Origin: Microbispora amethystogenes
GTDB taxonomy: Bacteria; Actinomycetota; Actinomycetes; Streptosporangiales; Streptosporangiaceae
Assembly: GCF_016863015.1 (NCBI RefSeq)
Contig: NZ_BOOB01000034.1
Span: 62,001-126,000 of the forward strand
Reading direction: 5' to 3'
DNA: 64,000 nucleotides
Of this stretch, positions 38,922 through 47,564 are shown piece after piece (the stretch's first letter is position 1; every line of letters starts with the position of its first letter). A program made the translations under genes and the position numbers. The notes beneath the pieces are model-generated. The model searched no databases. It had not been told where the DNA came from and was given only the letters and a program-made list of their open reading frames with translations.

Positions 38922-40427
38922 TCAGCCGAGGCCGGCGAGGACCTCTGCCGCCGCCTGGCCGCAGACCCTGGCGGCGCCGTGCGTGGCGATGTGGACCGCC
39001 CCCAGGTCCGTACGGCCCGGCAGCCCCATCTCGACCACGACGCCGTCGGGCCGGGCGGCCAGCAGGCGCTCCAGCAGGTCCGTCTGCCAGGGATGCCGGT
39101 GGGCGTCCCGCACCACGACGACGAGGGGCCGGTCGGCGGCCTGGCGCAGGACCACGGCGGCGACGCCGTCGCCCGGCCCGTGCACCCCCCGCACGTCCTC
39201 CTCGCGCAGGCGGGCGACCGTGGTGCCCGGCAGCAGCTTGGCCAGTGGCTCCCCGGCGCCCCACGGCATGCCCTTGTCGATCGCGAGGTTGGTCTCCGGC
39301 GCGAGTTCGACCACATGGGGCGCCGCCGCCAGCGGCAGCGTCCCGGCCGGCCCGCGCAGGGTGACGCGCAGCGCCCGGCGGGCGGCGGCCAGCCCGATCT
39401 CGCCGGGCACGGCGTCCCCCGGCTCCACCGCGACCCGCCAGGCGGCGAGGGCGCGCACGCGCGCCGCCGCGTCGGCGAGCCGCTCCTCCGTCAGCGATCC
39501 CTCCGTCACGGCGTCGGCGATCGCGGCGCGGATGCGCGCGTGGGTCGCCTCGTCGGCGTTCTCGCCGCCCACGCAGACCGCGTCGGCCCCCGCCGCCACG
39601 GCCATCGCGCTCGCGCCGCCGAGGCCGTACCGGCCGGAGACGGCGGCCATCTCGATGCCGTCGGTGACGATCAGGCCCTCGAAGCCCAGCTCCCGCCTGA
39701 GCAGGCCGGTGAGGACGCGGGGGCTCAGGGTGGCAGGCCGCTCCTCGTCGTACGCCGTCACGAGCAGATGACCGGTCATGACGGCCCGCACTCCCTCGCG
39801 GACGGCCACCCGGAACGGCAACAGCTCCACCTCGGCCAGTTCCTCCCGCGAGGCGGTCACCCGCGGGATCCCGTGGTGGGAGTCGACGGACGTGTCGCCG
39901 TGCCCGGGGAAGTGCTTGGCGCAGGCGGCGACGCCGGTGGACTGCAGTCCGCGGATCCAGGCGGCCGTGTGCCGCGCGACGAGCCGCGGATCGGCGCCGA
40001 ACGCCCGCAGGCCGATGACCGGGTTGTCCGGGTTGGAGTTGACGTCCGCGGCCGGGGCGAAGTCGATGGTGATCCCGGCCCGCCGCAGGTCGCGCCCGAT
40101 GTCGCGGGCCACCTGCTCGGTCAGCTCCTCGTCGTCCACGACGCCGAGCGCGTAGTTGCCGGGCCGTGAGCTGCCCGTGCGCGCCTCCAACCGCGTCACC
40201 TCCCCCGCCTCCTCGTCGATGCCGATGACGATGTCGGGGTTCTCCGCGCGCAGCGACGAGGTCAGCGCGGCGAGCTGGGCCGGGGTGTCCACGTTCCGCG
40301 AGAACAGCACCACGCCGGCGAGGCCGCCCGCGAGCCGCCGCCGCACCCAGTCGGGGGCGGTGGTCCCGGCGAAGCCGGGCAGCAGGACCGTGTCGGCGAG
40401 ACGGAGCAGGTCGGGGCTTCGCTTCAT
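38922..40427 (-). CDS. Family 3 glycoside hydrolase, NagZ-like beta-N-acetylhexosaminidase
   Basis: 501 residues from ATG 40427; an ATG six codons earlier (40445) is possible. The NagZ signature KHFPGHGDTSVDSHHGIP contains the Asp/His pair used as acid/base, and VTDGIEMAAVSG carries the nucleophile aspartate. The C-terminal 170 residues form a second domain like that of two-domain family 3 enzymes. No signal peptide is seen, so it is probably cytoplasmic and acts on imported muropeptides or N-acetylglucosaminides. A palindrome lies just upstream. Confidence 0.9.
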   Translation of the reverse strand: MKRSPDLLRLADTVLLPGFAGTTAPDWVRRRLAGGLAGVVLFSRNVDTPAQLAALTSSLRAENPDIVIGIDEEAGEVTRLEARTGSSRPGNYALGVVDDEELTEQVARDIGRDLRRAGITIDFAPAADVNSNPDNPVIGLRAFGADPRLVARHTAAWIRGLQSTGVAACAKHFPGHGDTSVDSHHGIPRVTASREELAEVELLPFRVAVREGVRAVMTGHLLVTAYDEERPATLSPRVLTGLLRRELGFEGLIVTDGIEMAAVSGRYGLGGASAMAVAAGADAVCVGGENADEATHARIRAAIADAVTEGSLTEERLADAAARVRALAAWRVAVEPGDAVPGEIGLAAARRALRVTLRGPAGTLPLAAAPHVVELAPETNLAIDKGMPWGAGEPLAKLLPGTTVARLREEDVRGVHGPGDGVAAVVLRQAADRPLVVVVRDAHRHPWQTDLLERLLAARPDGVVVEMGLPGRTDLGAVHIATHGAARVCGQAAAEVLAGLG

Positions 40428-40468
40428 GCTGCGCCCGCAGGGCATCGCTCAGGCATGCCCCGCAATCT

Positions 40469-40487
40469 AATAGGAAACTTTCCTATT
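40469..40487. promoter_or_regulatory. Palindromic operator upstream of the family 3 glycosidase
   Basis: AATAGGAAACTTTCCTATT is an inverted repeat with 9-base arms around one base, about 24-42 bases before the start. Similar TAGGAAAnTTTCCTA sites are found before sugar-utilisation genes controlled by ROK-type repressors in actinobacteria; that link is from memory of the family and inference here. Confidence 0.6.
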
Positions 40488-40499
40488 TGCTAGTGCGGA

Positions 40500-41876
40500 T
40501 CAGAGATCGGTGCGGTGCAGCCGGTTCTCCCTCACCTCGAAGCCCGCGATCGTGGTCAGCGGGGCGCCGGGCTTGTCCACGAAGGCGACCGCCCGGTAGT
40601 CGGCCCGGAACTCGGTCATGCCGGCCGTGCAGGACACGTATCCGTGCCGGCTGTCGAAGAAGGCGATGTGGGGGTTGATGTCGAGGATCTTGCTCGCGTC
40701 GGTGATGCCCGGCATGCTCGTCACCGAGGGGCCGACGAACTCGGCGCCGAGCGCGCGGGAGGCCGGGTCCGCCCAGTCCGCGCGCACGTCGCAGGCGTAC
40801 GCGCTGTGCACGTCGCCGCTCAGCACGACCAGCCCGTCCGGGGCGGCGGCGAGCACGCGGGCGCGCGAGTCGGGAAAGCCGTCCCAGGCGTCGGCGCTGA
40901 CGGGTTCGAGCGGGAACCTGCGCTGGGAGAAGAACACCGCCTGCGCCAGCACCTTCCACCGGGCCGTCGAGCCGCGCAGCCGGTCCACCAGCCACTTCTC
41001 CTGCTCAGGGCCGAGCATGTCGCGGCCCTGGCGGTACTGCCGGGCGTCGGCGAGCAGGAAGTCGGCCACCCGCCCGTACGGCCTCCAACGGTGGTTCTGC
41101 AGGCTCGCGCCGGACGGGCGCACGCGGAGCGGCTGGTGCTCGTAGTACGCCTTGAAGGCGGCGGCCCGGCGCTTGAGGAAGGCGGCGGAGGCGCTTCCGT
41201 CGCCCGGCAGCGCGCCCGCCCAGTTGTCCCGCACCTCGTGGTCGTCGGGGATCGCGAGCCACGGCGCCGCGGCGTGCGCGGCCTGCAGGTCGGGGTCCAT
41301 CTTGTAGCGGGCGTAGCGGTTGCGGTACCCCGCGAGCGTGGTGCACTCGGCGGTCGACTCCAGCGGGCGCACCCAGCGGCCGGGCCCGGGGTTCTTCGGC
41401 TTGCCGTACTCGTAGATGTAGTCGCCGAGGTGGAGGACCAGATCGGGCCGTTCGGCGGCGAGATGGCGCAGCGCGGTGAAGTGACCATGCTCGTAGCGCT
41501 GGCAGGAGACGAAGCAGAAGCGGACGGGAGCGGTCGAACCGGCGGCGGGGGCGGTCCTGGTCCGGCCCACCCGGCTCACGTGGCCCTCGGCGGAGAACCG
41601 GTAGAAGTAGTCGGCCCCGGGCTTCAGCCCGGCCACCCGCACGTGCACGCTGTGCGCCCAGTCGGGCTGCGCCGGCGTGGTGCCGGACTGCACGACCTTC
41701 CGGAACGCCTCGTCCTCGGCGATCTCCCACCGCACGGTCGTCGCCTTGTCCGGCATGCCGCCGGGCCGCGTCGGATTCAGCGGCTCGGGAGCCAGCCGGG
41801 TCCAGAGGATCAGTCCGTCGGATAAGGGCTCGCCCGACGCCACCCCCAAGGTGAACGGATACTGCAATTTCGCCAT
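40500..41876 (-). CDS. PhoD-like alkaline phosphatase/phosphodiesterase without export signal
   Basis: 458 residues. The N-terminal fibronectin-like part (WTRLAPEPLNPTRPGGMP to DYFYRFSAEGH) is followed by the metallophosphatase core: FCFVSCQRYEHG, HLGDYIYEYGKP, IPDDHEVRDNWAG, and LSGDVHSAYACDV. PhoD enzymes use Fe/Ca to cleave phosphomonoesters and diesters and normally carry a twin-arginine signal. Here the first start before the conserved region is ATG 41876 (MAKLQYPFTLGVASGEP), and the upstream frame has no hydrophobic stretch. The protein may be cytoplasmic or the signal may have been lost. Confidence 0.9.
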   Translation of the reverse strand: MAKLQYPFTLGVASGEPLSDGLILWTRLAPEPLNPTRPGGMPDKATTVRWEIAEDEAFRKVVQSGTTPAQPDWAHSVHVRVAGLKPGADYFYRFSAEGHVSRVGRTRTAPAAGSTAPVRFCFVSCQRYEHGHFTALRHLAAERPDLVLHLGDYIYEYGKPKNPGPGRWVRPLESTAECTTLAGYRNRYARYKMDPDLQAAHAAAPWLAIPDDHEVRDNWAGALPGDGSASAAFLKRRAAAFKAYYEHQPLRVRPSGASLQNHRWRPYGRVADFLLADARQYRQGRDMLGPEQEKWLVDRLRGSTARWKVLAQAVFFSQRRFPLEPVSADAWDGFPDSRARVLAAAPDGLVVLSGDVHSAYACDVRADWADPASRALGAEFVGPSVTSMPGITDASKILDINPHIAFFDSRHGYVSCTAGMTEFRADYRAVAFVDKPGAPLTTIAGFEVRENRLHRTDL

Positions 41877-41938
41877 GCGTCCGATCCTGCCGTACGGGCG
41901 GCGGTCATGCCGGGAGGTCACGCGAGGCGAGAGTTGCG

Positions 41939-41952
41939 AACAAGCCCTTGCT
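41939..41952. promoter_or_regulatory. KstR2-type operator
   Basis: AACAAGCCCTTGCT fits the mycobacterial KstR2 motif AnCAAGnnCTTGnT at every fixed position. It lies 12 bases before the ATG of the KstR2-like gene and 63 bases before the divergent PhoD-like gene. It indicates autoregulation by the adjacent regulator. Confidence 0.8.
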
Positions 41953-41963
41953 CGACGGCCATA

Positions 41964-42668
41964 ATGGGAGCCGTGAACCAGCGTAAGGAGTCCGGCGGCA
42001 CAGCCGTGCCGGTCAGTGTGCCGGCCAGCGGTCCGGGCAGGGCGAGGCGCGGGGTGGCCGGGCCGGCGTCGGAACGACGCGAGCACCTCGTCAGGCTCGC
42101 CGCCGAGTTGTTCGCGCGCAAGGGCTTCCAGGCCACCACGGTACGGGAGATCGCGCTGGAGGCGGGCATCCTCTCCGGCAGCCTCTACCACCACTTCGAC
42201 TCGAAGGAGACGATCGTCGACGAGGTGCTGCGCACCTTCCTGGACGATCTGATCACCCGCTACCGGGCCGTGCTGGAACGCGGCGGCGACCCCCACTCGG
42301 TCCTGGCGGAGATGGTCCGCATCGGCTTCGGCACCCTGGAGCCGCACCGGGCGGCCATCACCGTCATGCAGAACGACTGGAACTACCTCCGTTCGCTGCC
42401 CGGCGACCGGTTCGACTACCTGCTGCGGGCCGAGGACGAGGTGGAGCGCATGTGGGTGGAGCAGATCAGGGCCGGCCAGGCCGCGGGCCAGTTCCGCGCC
42501 GACGTCGACCCCAAGCTGACCTACCGCATGATCCGCGACACCATCTGGGTGACCGTGCGCTGGTTCCGCCCCGGCGGCAGGCTCGACACCGACAGCCTCG
42601 CCGACCACTTCGTCAAGCTCCTGTTCGACGGTCTCGCGACCGGAGAGCGGGCGAGCCGGCCGTCATGA
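41964..42668 (+). CDS. kstR2: KstR2-like TetR regulator
   Basis: 234 residues from ATG 41964; GTG at 41973 is another option. The helix-turn-helix SERREHLVRLAAELFARKGF, then TTVREIALEAGILSGSLYHHF, and the C-terminal RMIRDTIWVTVRWFRPGG are close to KstR2 of Mycobacterium, which represses genes for degrading the steroid C/D rings (HIP catabolism). An exact KstR2-type operator lies just upstream. No steroid-ring genes are in the window, so they would be elsewhere. Its TGA overlaps the ATG of the next gene (ATGA), so the two are coupled. Confidence 0.8.
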   Translation: MGAVNQRKESGGTAVPVSVPASGPGRARRGVAGPASERREHLVRLAAELFARKGFQATTVREIALEAGILSGSLYHHFDSKETIVDEVLRTFLDDLITRYRAVLERGGDPHSVLAEMVRIGFGTLEPHRAAITVMQNDWNYLRSLPGDRFDYLLRAEDEVERMWVEQIRAGQAAGQFRADVDPKLTYRMIRDTIWVTVRWFRPGGRLDTDSLADHFVKLLFDGLATGERASRPS

Positions 42669-43345
42669 CACTGCACAAGGCGGTACGCCTCGCGCTGACG
42701 GAGGCCGCCGACCCGGCGCGCGCCCAGTCCATGCGGGCGTACATGAAGTCGGAGATGCCGTTCCTCGGGGTCACGGCCGTGCCGCGGCGGGCCCTGCTGC
42801 GCAGGCTCTTCACCGAGCACCGGCTCGACAGCGCGCCCGAGTGGCGCCGGGCGGTGCTGGCGCTGTGGCGCGACGCCGAGTACCGCGAGGAGCGCTACGC
42901 CGCGATCGAGCTGTCCGCGCACCGGTTCTACCGGTCCTGGCAGACGCTCTACACGATCCCGATGTACGAGGAGATGATCGTCACCGGGGCCTGGTGGGAC
43001 TTCGTGGACGACATCGCCATCCACCGGATCGGCACGCTGCTGCGGCTCTACCCCGAGAGCATGCGCCGTCTGGTGCTGGAGTGGGCGCACGACGCCGACC
43101 TGTGGAAACGGCGCGCCGCCATCCTGTGCCAGAACTCCTTCAAGGACGGCACCGACGTCCACCTGCTCTACGCGTGCATCGAGCCGAGCCTGTCGGACAC
43201 CGACTTCTTCGCCCGCAAGGCCATCGGCTGGGCGCTGCGCGAGTACGCGAGGACCAACCCGGAGGAGGTGCTCCGCTACGTGAAGCACCGGGGCCTCAGC
43301 GGGCTGAGCCGCCGCGAGGCGCTGCGGAACCTCCCCGGGGCGTAG
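42665..43345 (+). CDS. AlkD-like DNA alkylation repair protein
   Basis: 226 residues of helical (HEAT-like) repeats: MRAYMKSEMPFLGVTAVPRR at the front, then RFYRSWQTLYTIPMYEEMIVTGAWWDFVDDIA and LLYACIEPSLSDTDFFARKAIGWALREYARTNPEEV. This is the AlkD/DNA glycosylase family, which removes bulky or cationic alkylated bases. ATG at 42665 overlaps the stop of the KstR2-like regulator by four bases. Coupling a repair enzyme to a steroid-type regulator is unusual. It converges with the aldehyde dehydrogenase gene 17 bases away. Confidence 0.9.
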   Translation: MTLHKAVRLALTEAADPARAQSMRAYMKSEMPFLGVTAVPRRALLRRLFTEHRLDSAPEWRRAVLALWRDAEYREERYAAIELSAHRFYRSWQTLYTIPMYEEMIVTGAWWDFVDDIAIHRIGTLLRLYPESMRRLVLEWAHDADLWKRRAAILCQNSFKDGTDVHLLYACIEPSLSDTDFFARKAIGWALREYARTNPEEVLRYVKHRGLSGLSRREALRNLPGA

Positions 43346-43362
43346 TTCGCCGGGCGGGCCGC

Positions 43363-44760
43363 TCAGGCCGGGCGGAAGGAGTCGCGCGCCTCGGGGGCCG
43401 CATGCTTGATCATGAGGTGCCGGGTGACCGAATACTCCAGCACGGCCTCCTGGCTCATGTCCTTGCCGAACCCGCTGCCCTTGACTCCGCCGTGCGGGGC
43501 CTCCGAGGCGATGGGCAGATGGTCGTTCACCCAGGTCACGCCCACGTCCAGGCGGTGGGAGACACGCAGCGCGCGGGCCACGTCCATGGACCACACGGAC
43601 GAGGCCAGCCCGTACGGCGTGGCGTTGGCGAGCCGCACCGCCTCGTCCTCGCCGTCGAACGGCATCGCCACCAGCACCGGGCCGAAGACCTCGCTCCGCA
43701 CGATCTCGCTCGCCGGGTCGGCGTCGGCGATCAGCGTCGGCGCGTAGTGGAAGCCGGGGCCGTCGATCGGCGCGCCCCCGTGGACGACGCGGCCGGACGC
43801 CCTGGTCACGAAACCGTGGACCCGCTCGCGGTGCTCGGCGCTGATCAGCGGGCCGATGTCGGCGTCGGCCGCCCAGGGGTCACCGGGCCGGACACGGGCG
43901 ACGGCCTCCCGCAGCGCCTCGACCGCCTCGGTGTACCGCGACCTCTCGACGTACACCCTGGTCGCGGCCGTGCAGTCCTGGCCGGTGTTGTAGGTGGCGC
44001 CCATGACGACCCCGGCCGCCATGTCCTCCAGCGGGGCGTCGCCGAACACCAGCGCGGGCGCCTTGCCGCCCAGCTCCAGATGGACCCGCTTGAGGCCGTC
44101 CACCGCGCCGCGCATGACCTCGCGGCCGGTGGCGGTGGAGCCGGTGACGCTGACCATGTCCACGCCGGGGTCGGTCACCAGGGCCCGCCCCACGTCCGCG
44201 CCGCCGGTCACCGCCCGTACGAGGCCTTCCGGGGCCCCGGCCTCGGCGAACAGCTCGGCGAGCCGCAGCGTGGTGCGGGGCGTCCTGGGCGCCGGTTTGA
44301 TCACGACGGCGTTCCCCGCGGCGACGGCCGGGCCGATCTTCCAGACCGCCATGATGAACGGGAAGTTCCACGGCGCGATCGCGCCCACCACCCCGATCGG
44401 CCGTTTGATCAGCACGGACGTGTATCCGGCGCTGAACACGCCCGCGCCCGTGCCGTCGAGGGACCTGGCCGCGCCGGCGAAGAACCGGAGGTTGTCGACG
44501 GCGAACGGCAGCTCGCCGTCCCGGAACACGGAGGCGGGCTTCCCGGTCTCCTCGACCTCCAGCCGGGTCAGCTCCCCGGCGTCTCGCTCGACGAGGTCCG
44601 CCAGCCGCAGCAGCACCAGCGCCCGCTCCCCCGGCGTCGTCTCGCGCCACTGCTCGAAGGCCTCCCGGGCCGCGTGCACGGCCCGCGTCACGCCGTCGGG
44701 CGGGGTGTCGCGCACGTCCTCGATGGTCTGGCCGTCGGCGGGATTGATCAATGTCGTCAT
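43363..44760 (-). CDS. Aldehyde dehydrogenase, aminobutyraldehyde/betaine-aldehyde type
   Basis: 465 residues. Catalytic Cys263 lies in TYNTGQDCTAA and the general base Glu229 in VHLELGGKAP. GAIAPWNFPF and GSTATGREV form the cofactor site. The family includes gamma-aminobutyraldehyde dehydrogenases, which oxidise the aldehyde made from putrescine to GABA. It is the third gene of a leftward operon: glycosyltransferase, FAD amine oxidase (9-base gap), this gene. A polyamine-type ABC importer lies close by, which supports an amine-derived aldehyde as substrate. Confidence 0.88.
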   Translation of the reverse strand: MTTLINPADGQTIEDVRDTPPDGVTRAVHAAREAFEQWRETTPGERALVLLRLADLVERDAGELTRLEVEETGKPASVFRDGELPFAVDNLRFFAGAARSLDGTGAGVFSAGYTSVLIKRPIGVVGAIAPWNFPFIMAVWKIGPAVAAGNAVVIKPAPRTPRTTLRLAELFAEAGAPEGLVRAVTGGADVGRALVTDPGVDMVSVTGSTATGREVMRGAVDGLKRVHLELGGKAPALVFGDAPLEDMAAGVVMGATYNTGQDCTAATRVYVERSRYTEAVEALREAVARVRPGDPWAADADIGPLISAEHRERVHGFVTRASGRVVHGGAPIDGPGFHYAPTLIADADPASEIVRSEVFGPVLVAMPFDGEDEAVRLANATPYGLASSVWSMDVARALRVSHRLDVGVTWVNDHLPIASEAPHGGVKGSGFGKDMSQEAVLEYSVTRHLMIKHAAPEARDSFRPA

Positions 44761-44769
44761 GAGTCTTCC

Positions 44770-46161
44770 TCAGCTGTCGAAGCCGATGCCGAAACGGTCG
44801 AGGACCCGCAGCCAGGGGCCCCGGCGGCCCTCGTTGTCGTCGGCGCGGGCGAGCTCGCGGCGGGTGAGCTCCACCACCGGCCAGCGCAGCGGCTCCGGCG
44901 GAAACGGCACCGGGTGATGGCGGACCATACTCAGCCTCGTCCGCGCGGTGGACCGCCCGGCCAGCAGGTCGAGGCCGACCAGCGCGCCGAACCTGGACGC
45001 GCCGACCCCGAGGCCGGTGTATCCGAGGGCGTAGGCCAGCCGCCCGCCCATGGCGGTGCCGAAGAACGGGGTGAACCGGCTGGTCGAGTCGACCATGCCG
45101 CCCCACCTGTGCGTGAAGCGCAGGCCGCGCAACTGCGGGAACGTCGCGAAGAAGTGCCGCGCGAGCCGCTCGTGCGAGGCGTCGCGCTGCTCCGATCCCC
45201 CGCCGCCGAAGTTGTAGACAGCGTCGTACCCGCCCCACAGGATGCGATCGTCCCGCGTGAGCCGGTAGTAGTGGAACTGGTTGCCCGCGTCGGTCAGGCC
45301 CTGGCCCTCGGGCCAGCGGATCGACGCCCGCTGCGCGGGCGACAGCGGCTCGGTGACGAGCACATAGTCCCAGACGGGCAGCATGAACAGGCCCAGCCTG
45401 CGCAGAGGCGAGGGAAAGGCGTTGGTGGCCAGCAGCACCTGCCCGGCGTTCACCACCCCCCGGCCTCCGGTCCTGGCCTCCACGCCGGTTCGCATCCGGG
45501 CCAGCGCGGTGACCTCGGTGCCCTCGTGGACGCGCACGCCGAGCCCGGCCGCGACGCGGGCCAGGCCCCACGCGAGGCCGGCGGGGTCGAGGAGGCCGCC
45601 CGTGCCGCGCAGGCGCAGTCCCGCGAGGTAGGTGGGCGAGCCGACGTCCGCGCGCATCTCGTCACGGCCGAGGAACACCGCGTCCTCGCCGTGCTCGCGG
45701 TGCAGTCTCTCGGCTCGCCTCAGCTCCTCCACCTGGTGGGGCGCGACCGCGACCGTGGTCTTGCCGACCAGGCGGAGGTCGGCGTCGATGCCGTGGTCGC
45801 CGGCGAAGCGGGCGATGGCCGCGAGGTTCGCCCGTCCGAGCGCGAGCAGCGCCGCGTTCTCCGACGGCCACAGCCGCATCCCATGGCCGAGGCCGTGGGT
45901 CAGGGAGTCGGAGACGAACCCGCCGTTGCGACCGCTCGCGCCGTACGCGACGGAGCGGGCCTCCACGAGGACGACGTCGCAGGCCGGGTTCTCCTGCTTG
46001 GCCAGCACCGCTGCCCACAGGCCGGTGAAGCCACCGCCGACGACCAGCAGGTCCGCCGTCGTACGGCCGTGCAGCGGCTCGTAGGGGCCGGGCGCACCGG
46101 GCCGGTCGGTCCAGAAGACCCGGGGAGCGGCGTCCTCGACCAGACGGCTGTCCCTGCTCAC
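44770..46161 (-). CDS. FAD-dependent amine oxidoreductase (DAO family, PuuB-like)
   Basis: 463 residues. The FAD fold DLLVVGGGFTGLWAAVLAKQ is at about residue 37, followed by the DAO-family signature VEARSVAYGASGRNGGFVSD, as in gamma-glutamylputrescine oxidase. The end has YALGYTGLGVGASRFGALVGLDL. The likely reaction is oxidation of an amine to an aldehyde, which the adjacent aldehyde dehydrogenase would take further. GTG at 46161 overlaps the glycosyltransferase stop by four bases (GTGA). There is no glutamylpolyamine synthetase in the window, so the substrate may not be glutamylated. Confidence 0.87.
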   Translation of the reverse strand: MSRDSRLVEDAAPRVFWTDRPGAPGPYEPLHGRTTADLLVVGGGFTGLWAAVLAKQENPACDVVLVEARSVAYGASGRNGGFVSDSLTHGLGHGMRLWPSENAALLALGRANLAAIARFAGDHGIDADLRLVGKTTVAVAPHQVEELRRAERLHREHGEDAVFLGRDEMRADVGSPTYLAGLRLRGTGGLLDPAGLAWGLARVAAGLGVRVHEGTEVTALARMRTGVEARTGGRGVVNAGQVLLATNAFPSPLRRLGLFMLPVWDYVLVTEPLSPAQRASIRWPEGQGLTDAGNQFHYYRLTRDDRILWGGYDAVYNFGGGGSEQRDASHERLARHFFATFPQLRGLRFTHRWGGMVDSTSRFTPFFGTAMGGRLAYALGYTGLGVGASRFGALVGLDLLAGRSTARTRLSMVRHHPVPFPPEPLRWPVVELTRRELARADDNEGRRGPWLRVLDRFGIGFDS

Positions 46162-47447
46162 TTGGCCGCGACGTTCTCGATGACGTCCGCGGCCACGCGC
46201 AGGCCGTCCCGGCGGCGGATCTCCTCACCGGCCGACGTGAGCCGGTCGCGCAGGTCCTGGTCGCCGAGCAGTCGCTCTACGGCCCCGATCAGTTCGTCGT
46301 CCGTGAAGCGGTAGGTGTCCAGGCGGACGCCGTACCCCGTCTCGTGCACCCGCTGGGCGTTGTCGTACTGGTCCCAGAACAGCGGCATCACGATCATAGG
46401 CCTGCCGAAGTGGAACGCCTCGGTCGTCGTGTTGTTGCCGCCATGCGTGATCACCAGGTCGACCAGTGGAATGATCTTCGTCTGCGGGACGAACTCGGCT
46501 CCCCACATGTTGGGAGCCAGCTCGATCTCCTCGTGCAGCGGGCCCTTGGAGACGATGTACCGGTGCGGCGTGCGGGCCAGCACGGAGATCACGCGGCGCA
46601 TCAGCTCGACGTCGGCCGAGCCGAGCGACCCCAGCGAGAAGTAGATCAGCGAGCCCTCGCCCGGGATGTCCGGGAGCGTGAAGTCGTCGTCGGTCTCCCG
46701 CACCGACGAGTCCAGCCGGGTCCACGACCCGCCCAGCGGCCGGTCCGCCACGTAGTCCACGATCTCGGGGTAGACGTAGAGGTTCGCGTCGCCCTCGTGG
46801 ATGAACTCCAGGTCCGGCAGTGGCGGAGCGCCCTGCGCGACCACCCACTCCTTGAACGACTCCCACACCTCGCGGTGGGTCCGGTCGTACTCGGCCCGGA
46901 AATCCGCCCAGCCCGTCCCGTCTGCGGGCAGGCCCGAGAACGGCGGAGCCACGCCCGGGCCCTTCACCTCCAGGGGGTTGCACGACACGATCCGTACGAA
47001 GGGCACGCCCGCCGTCACCAGGGCGGGGAAGGCCACCACGTTGTCCTCGACGATCACGTCCGGCCGGACCCGCTCGATGATGGCCTTGAGCTGCGGCTCG
47101 CAGTACTTGGCGCCGTCGATGAGCGCGTCCCAGATCGGCTTGGTCACGGTCTCCAGCTGCTCGGCCGTGCTCTTGCGGTACTCGGGCGCCGTGTCGCGGA
47201 TGAAGTCCTTCCAGAACTGGCCCGGGTCCTGCTCCGTCGCGTCCTGGTCCTCGGGCGCCGGCGGCGCCAGGTCGACGAGGTCCTCCTCGAAGCCCAGCGC
47301 CTCCAGCTTGCCCTTCCACGACGCCTCGGCGGCGAACACCACGCGGTGGCCGCGGCGGCGCAGGACGTCGCCGATCCCGATGCAGTTGTTCGTCGGCCCG
47401 TAGGCGCTCTCCGGCATGAACAGGATCGTCAGGGGCGTGGCCGTCAT
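46158..47447 (-). CDS. Glycosyltransferase family 1, MGT/UDP-glycosyltransferase type
   Basis: 429 residues with the GT-B fold. The N-terminal acceptor domain begins LTILFMPESAYGPTNNCIGIGDVLRRRGHRV. The C-terminal donor motif is LVDLVITHGGNNTTTEAFHFGRPMIVMPLFWDQYDNAQR. Relatives glycosylate macrolides, polyketides and other small molecules. It heads the operon with the FAD oxidase and aldehyde dehydrogenase, to which it is coupled by a GTGA overlap, and diverges from a TetR gene. A glycosyltransferase leading an amine-oxidation operon is unusual; the acceptor may be an amine or its product. Confidence 0.86.
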   Translation of the reverse strand: MTATPLTILFMPESAYGPTNNCIGIGDVLRRRGHRVVFAAEASWKGKLEALGFEEDLVDLAPPAPEDQDATEQDPGQFWKDFIRDTAPEYRKSTAEQLETVTKPIWDALIDGAKYCEPQLKAIIERVRPDVIVEDNVVAFPALVTAGVPFVRIVSCNPLEVKGPGVAPPFSGLPADGTGWADFRAEYDRTHREVWESFKEWVVAQGAPPLPDLEFIHEGDANLYVYPEIVDYVADRPLGGSWTRLDSSVRETDDDFTLPDIPGEGSLIYFSLGSLGSADVELMRRVISVLARTPHRYIVSKGPLHEEIELAPNMWGAEFVPQTKIIPLVDLVITHGGNNTTTEAFHFGRPMIVMPLFWDQYDNAQRVHETGYGVRLDTYRFTDDELIGAVERLLGDQDLRDRLTSAGEEIRRRDGLRVAADVIENVAAK

Positions 47448-47468
47448 TCGAGGCTCCTCTGCGGCTAG

Positions 47469-47484
47469 TTGAAGCGAGATTCAA
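47469..47484. promoter_or_regulatory. Shared operator candidate, copy 1 (TTGAA-N6-TTCAA)
   Basis: TTGAAGCGAGATTCAA lies in the gap between the glycosyltransferase (22 bases away) and the TetR gene. A second copy, TTGAATCCACATTCAG, lies at 52061-52076 between the importer and the kinase gene. The TetR protein encoded at 47565 is the natural candidate binder. Confidence 0.55.
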
Positions 47485-47564
47485 ATACGGAGGCTCTACA
47501 CCCGTCAAGACCTGGCGCGGTATCGTGTGGCCGGATTGAACCGGGGTGCAATGGCAGGGGCGGG

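Noticed and set aside
42841-46314. Rightward open frame of over 1100 codons across the aldehyde dehydrogenase and oxidase genes
   Set aside because: It is antisense to two clear enzymes on the minus strand and has no similarity to any family.
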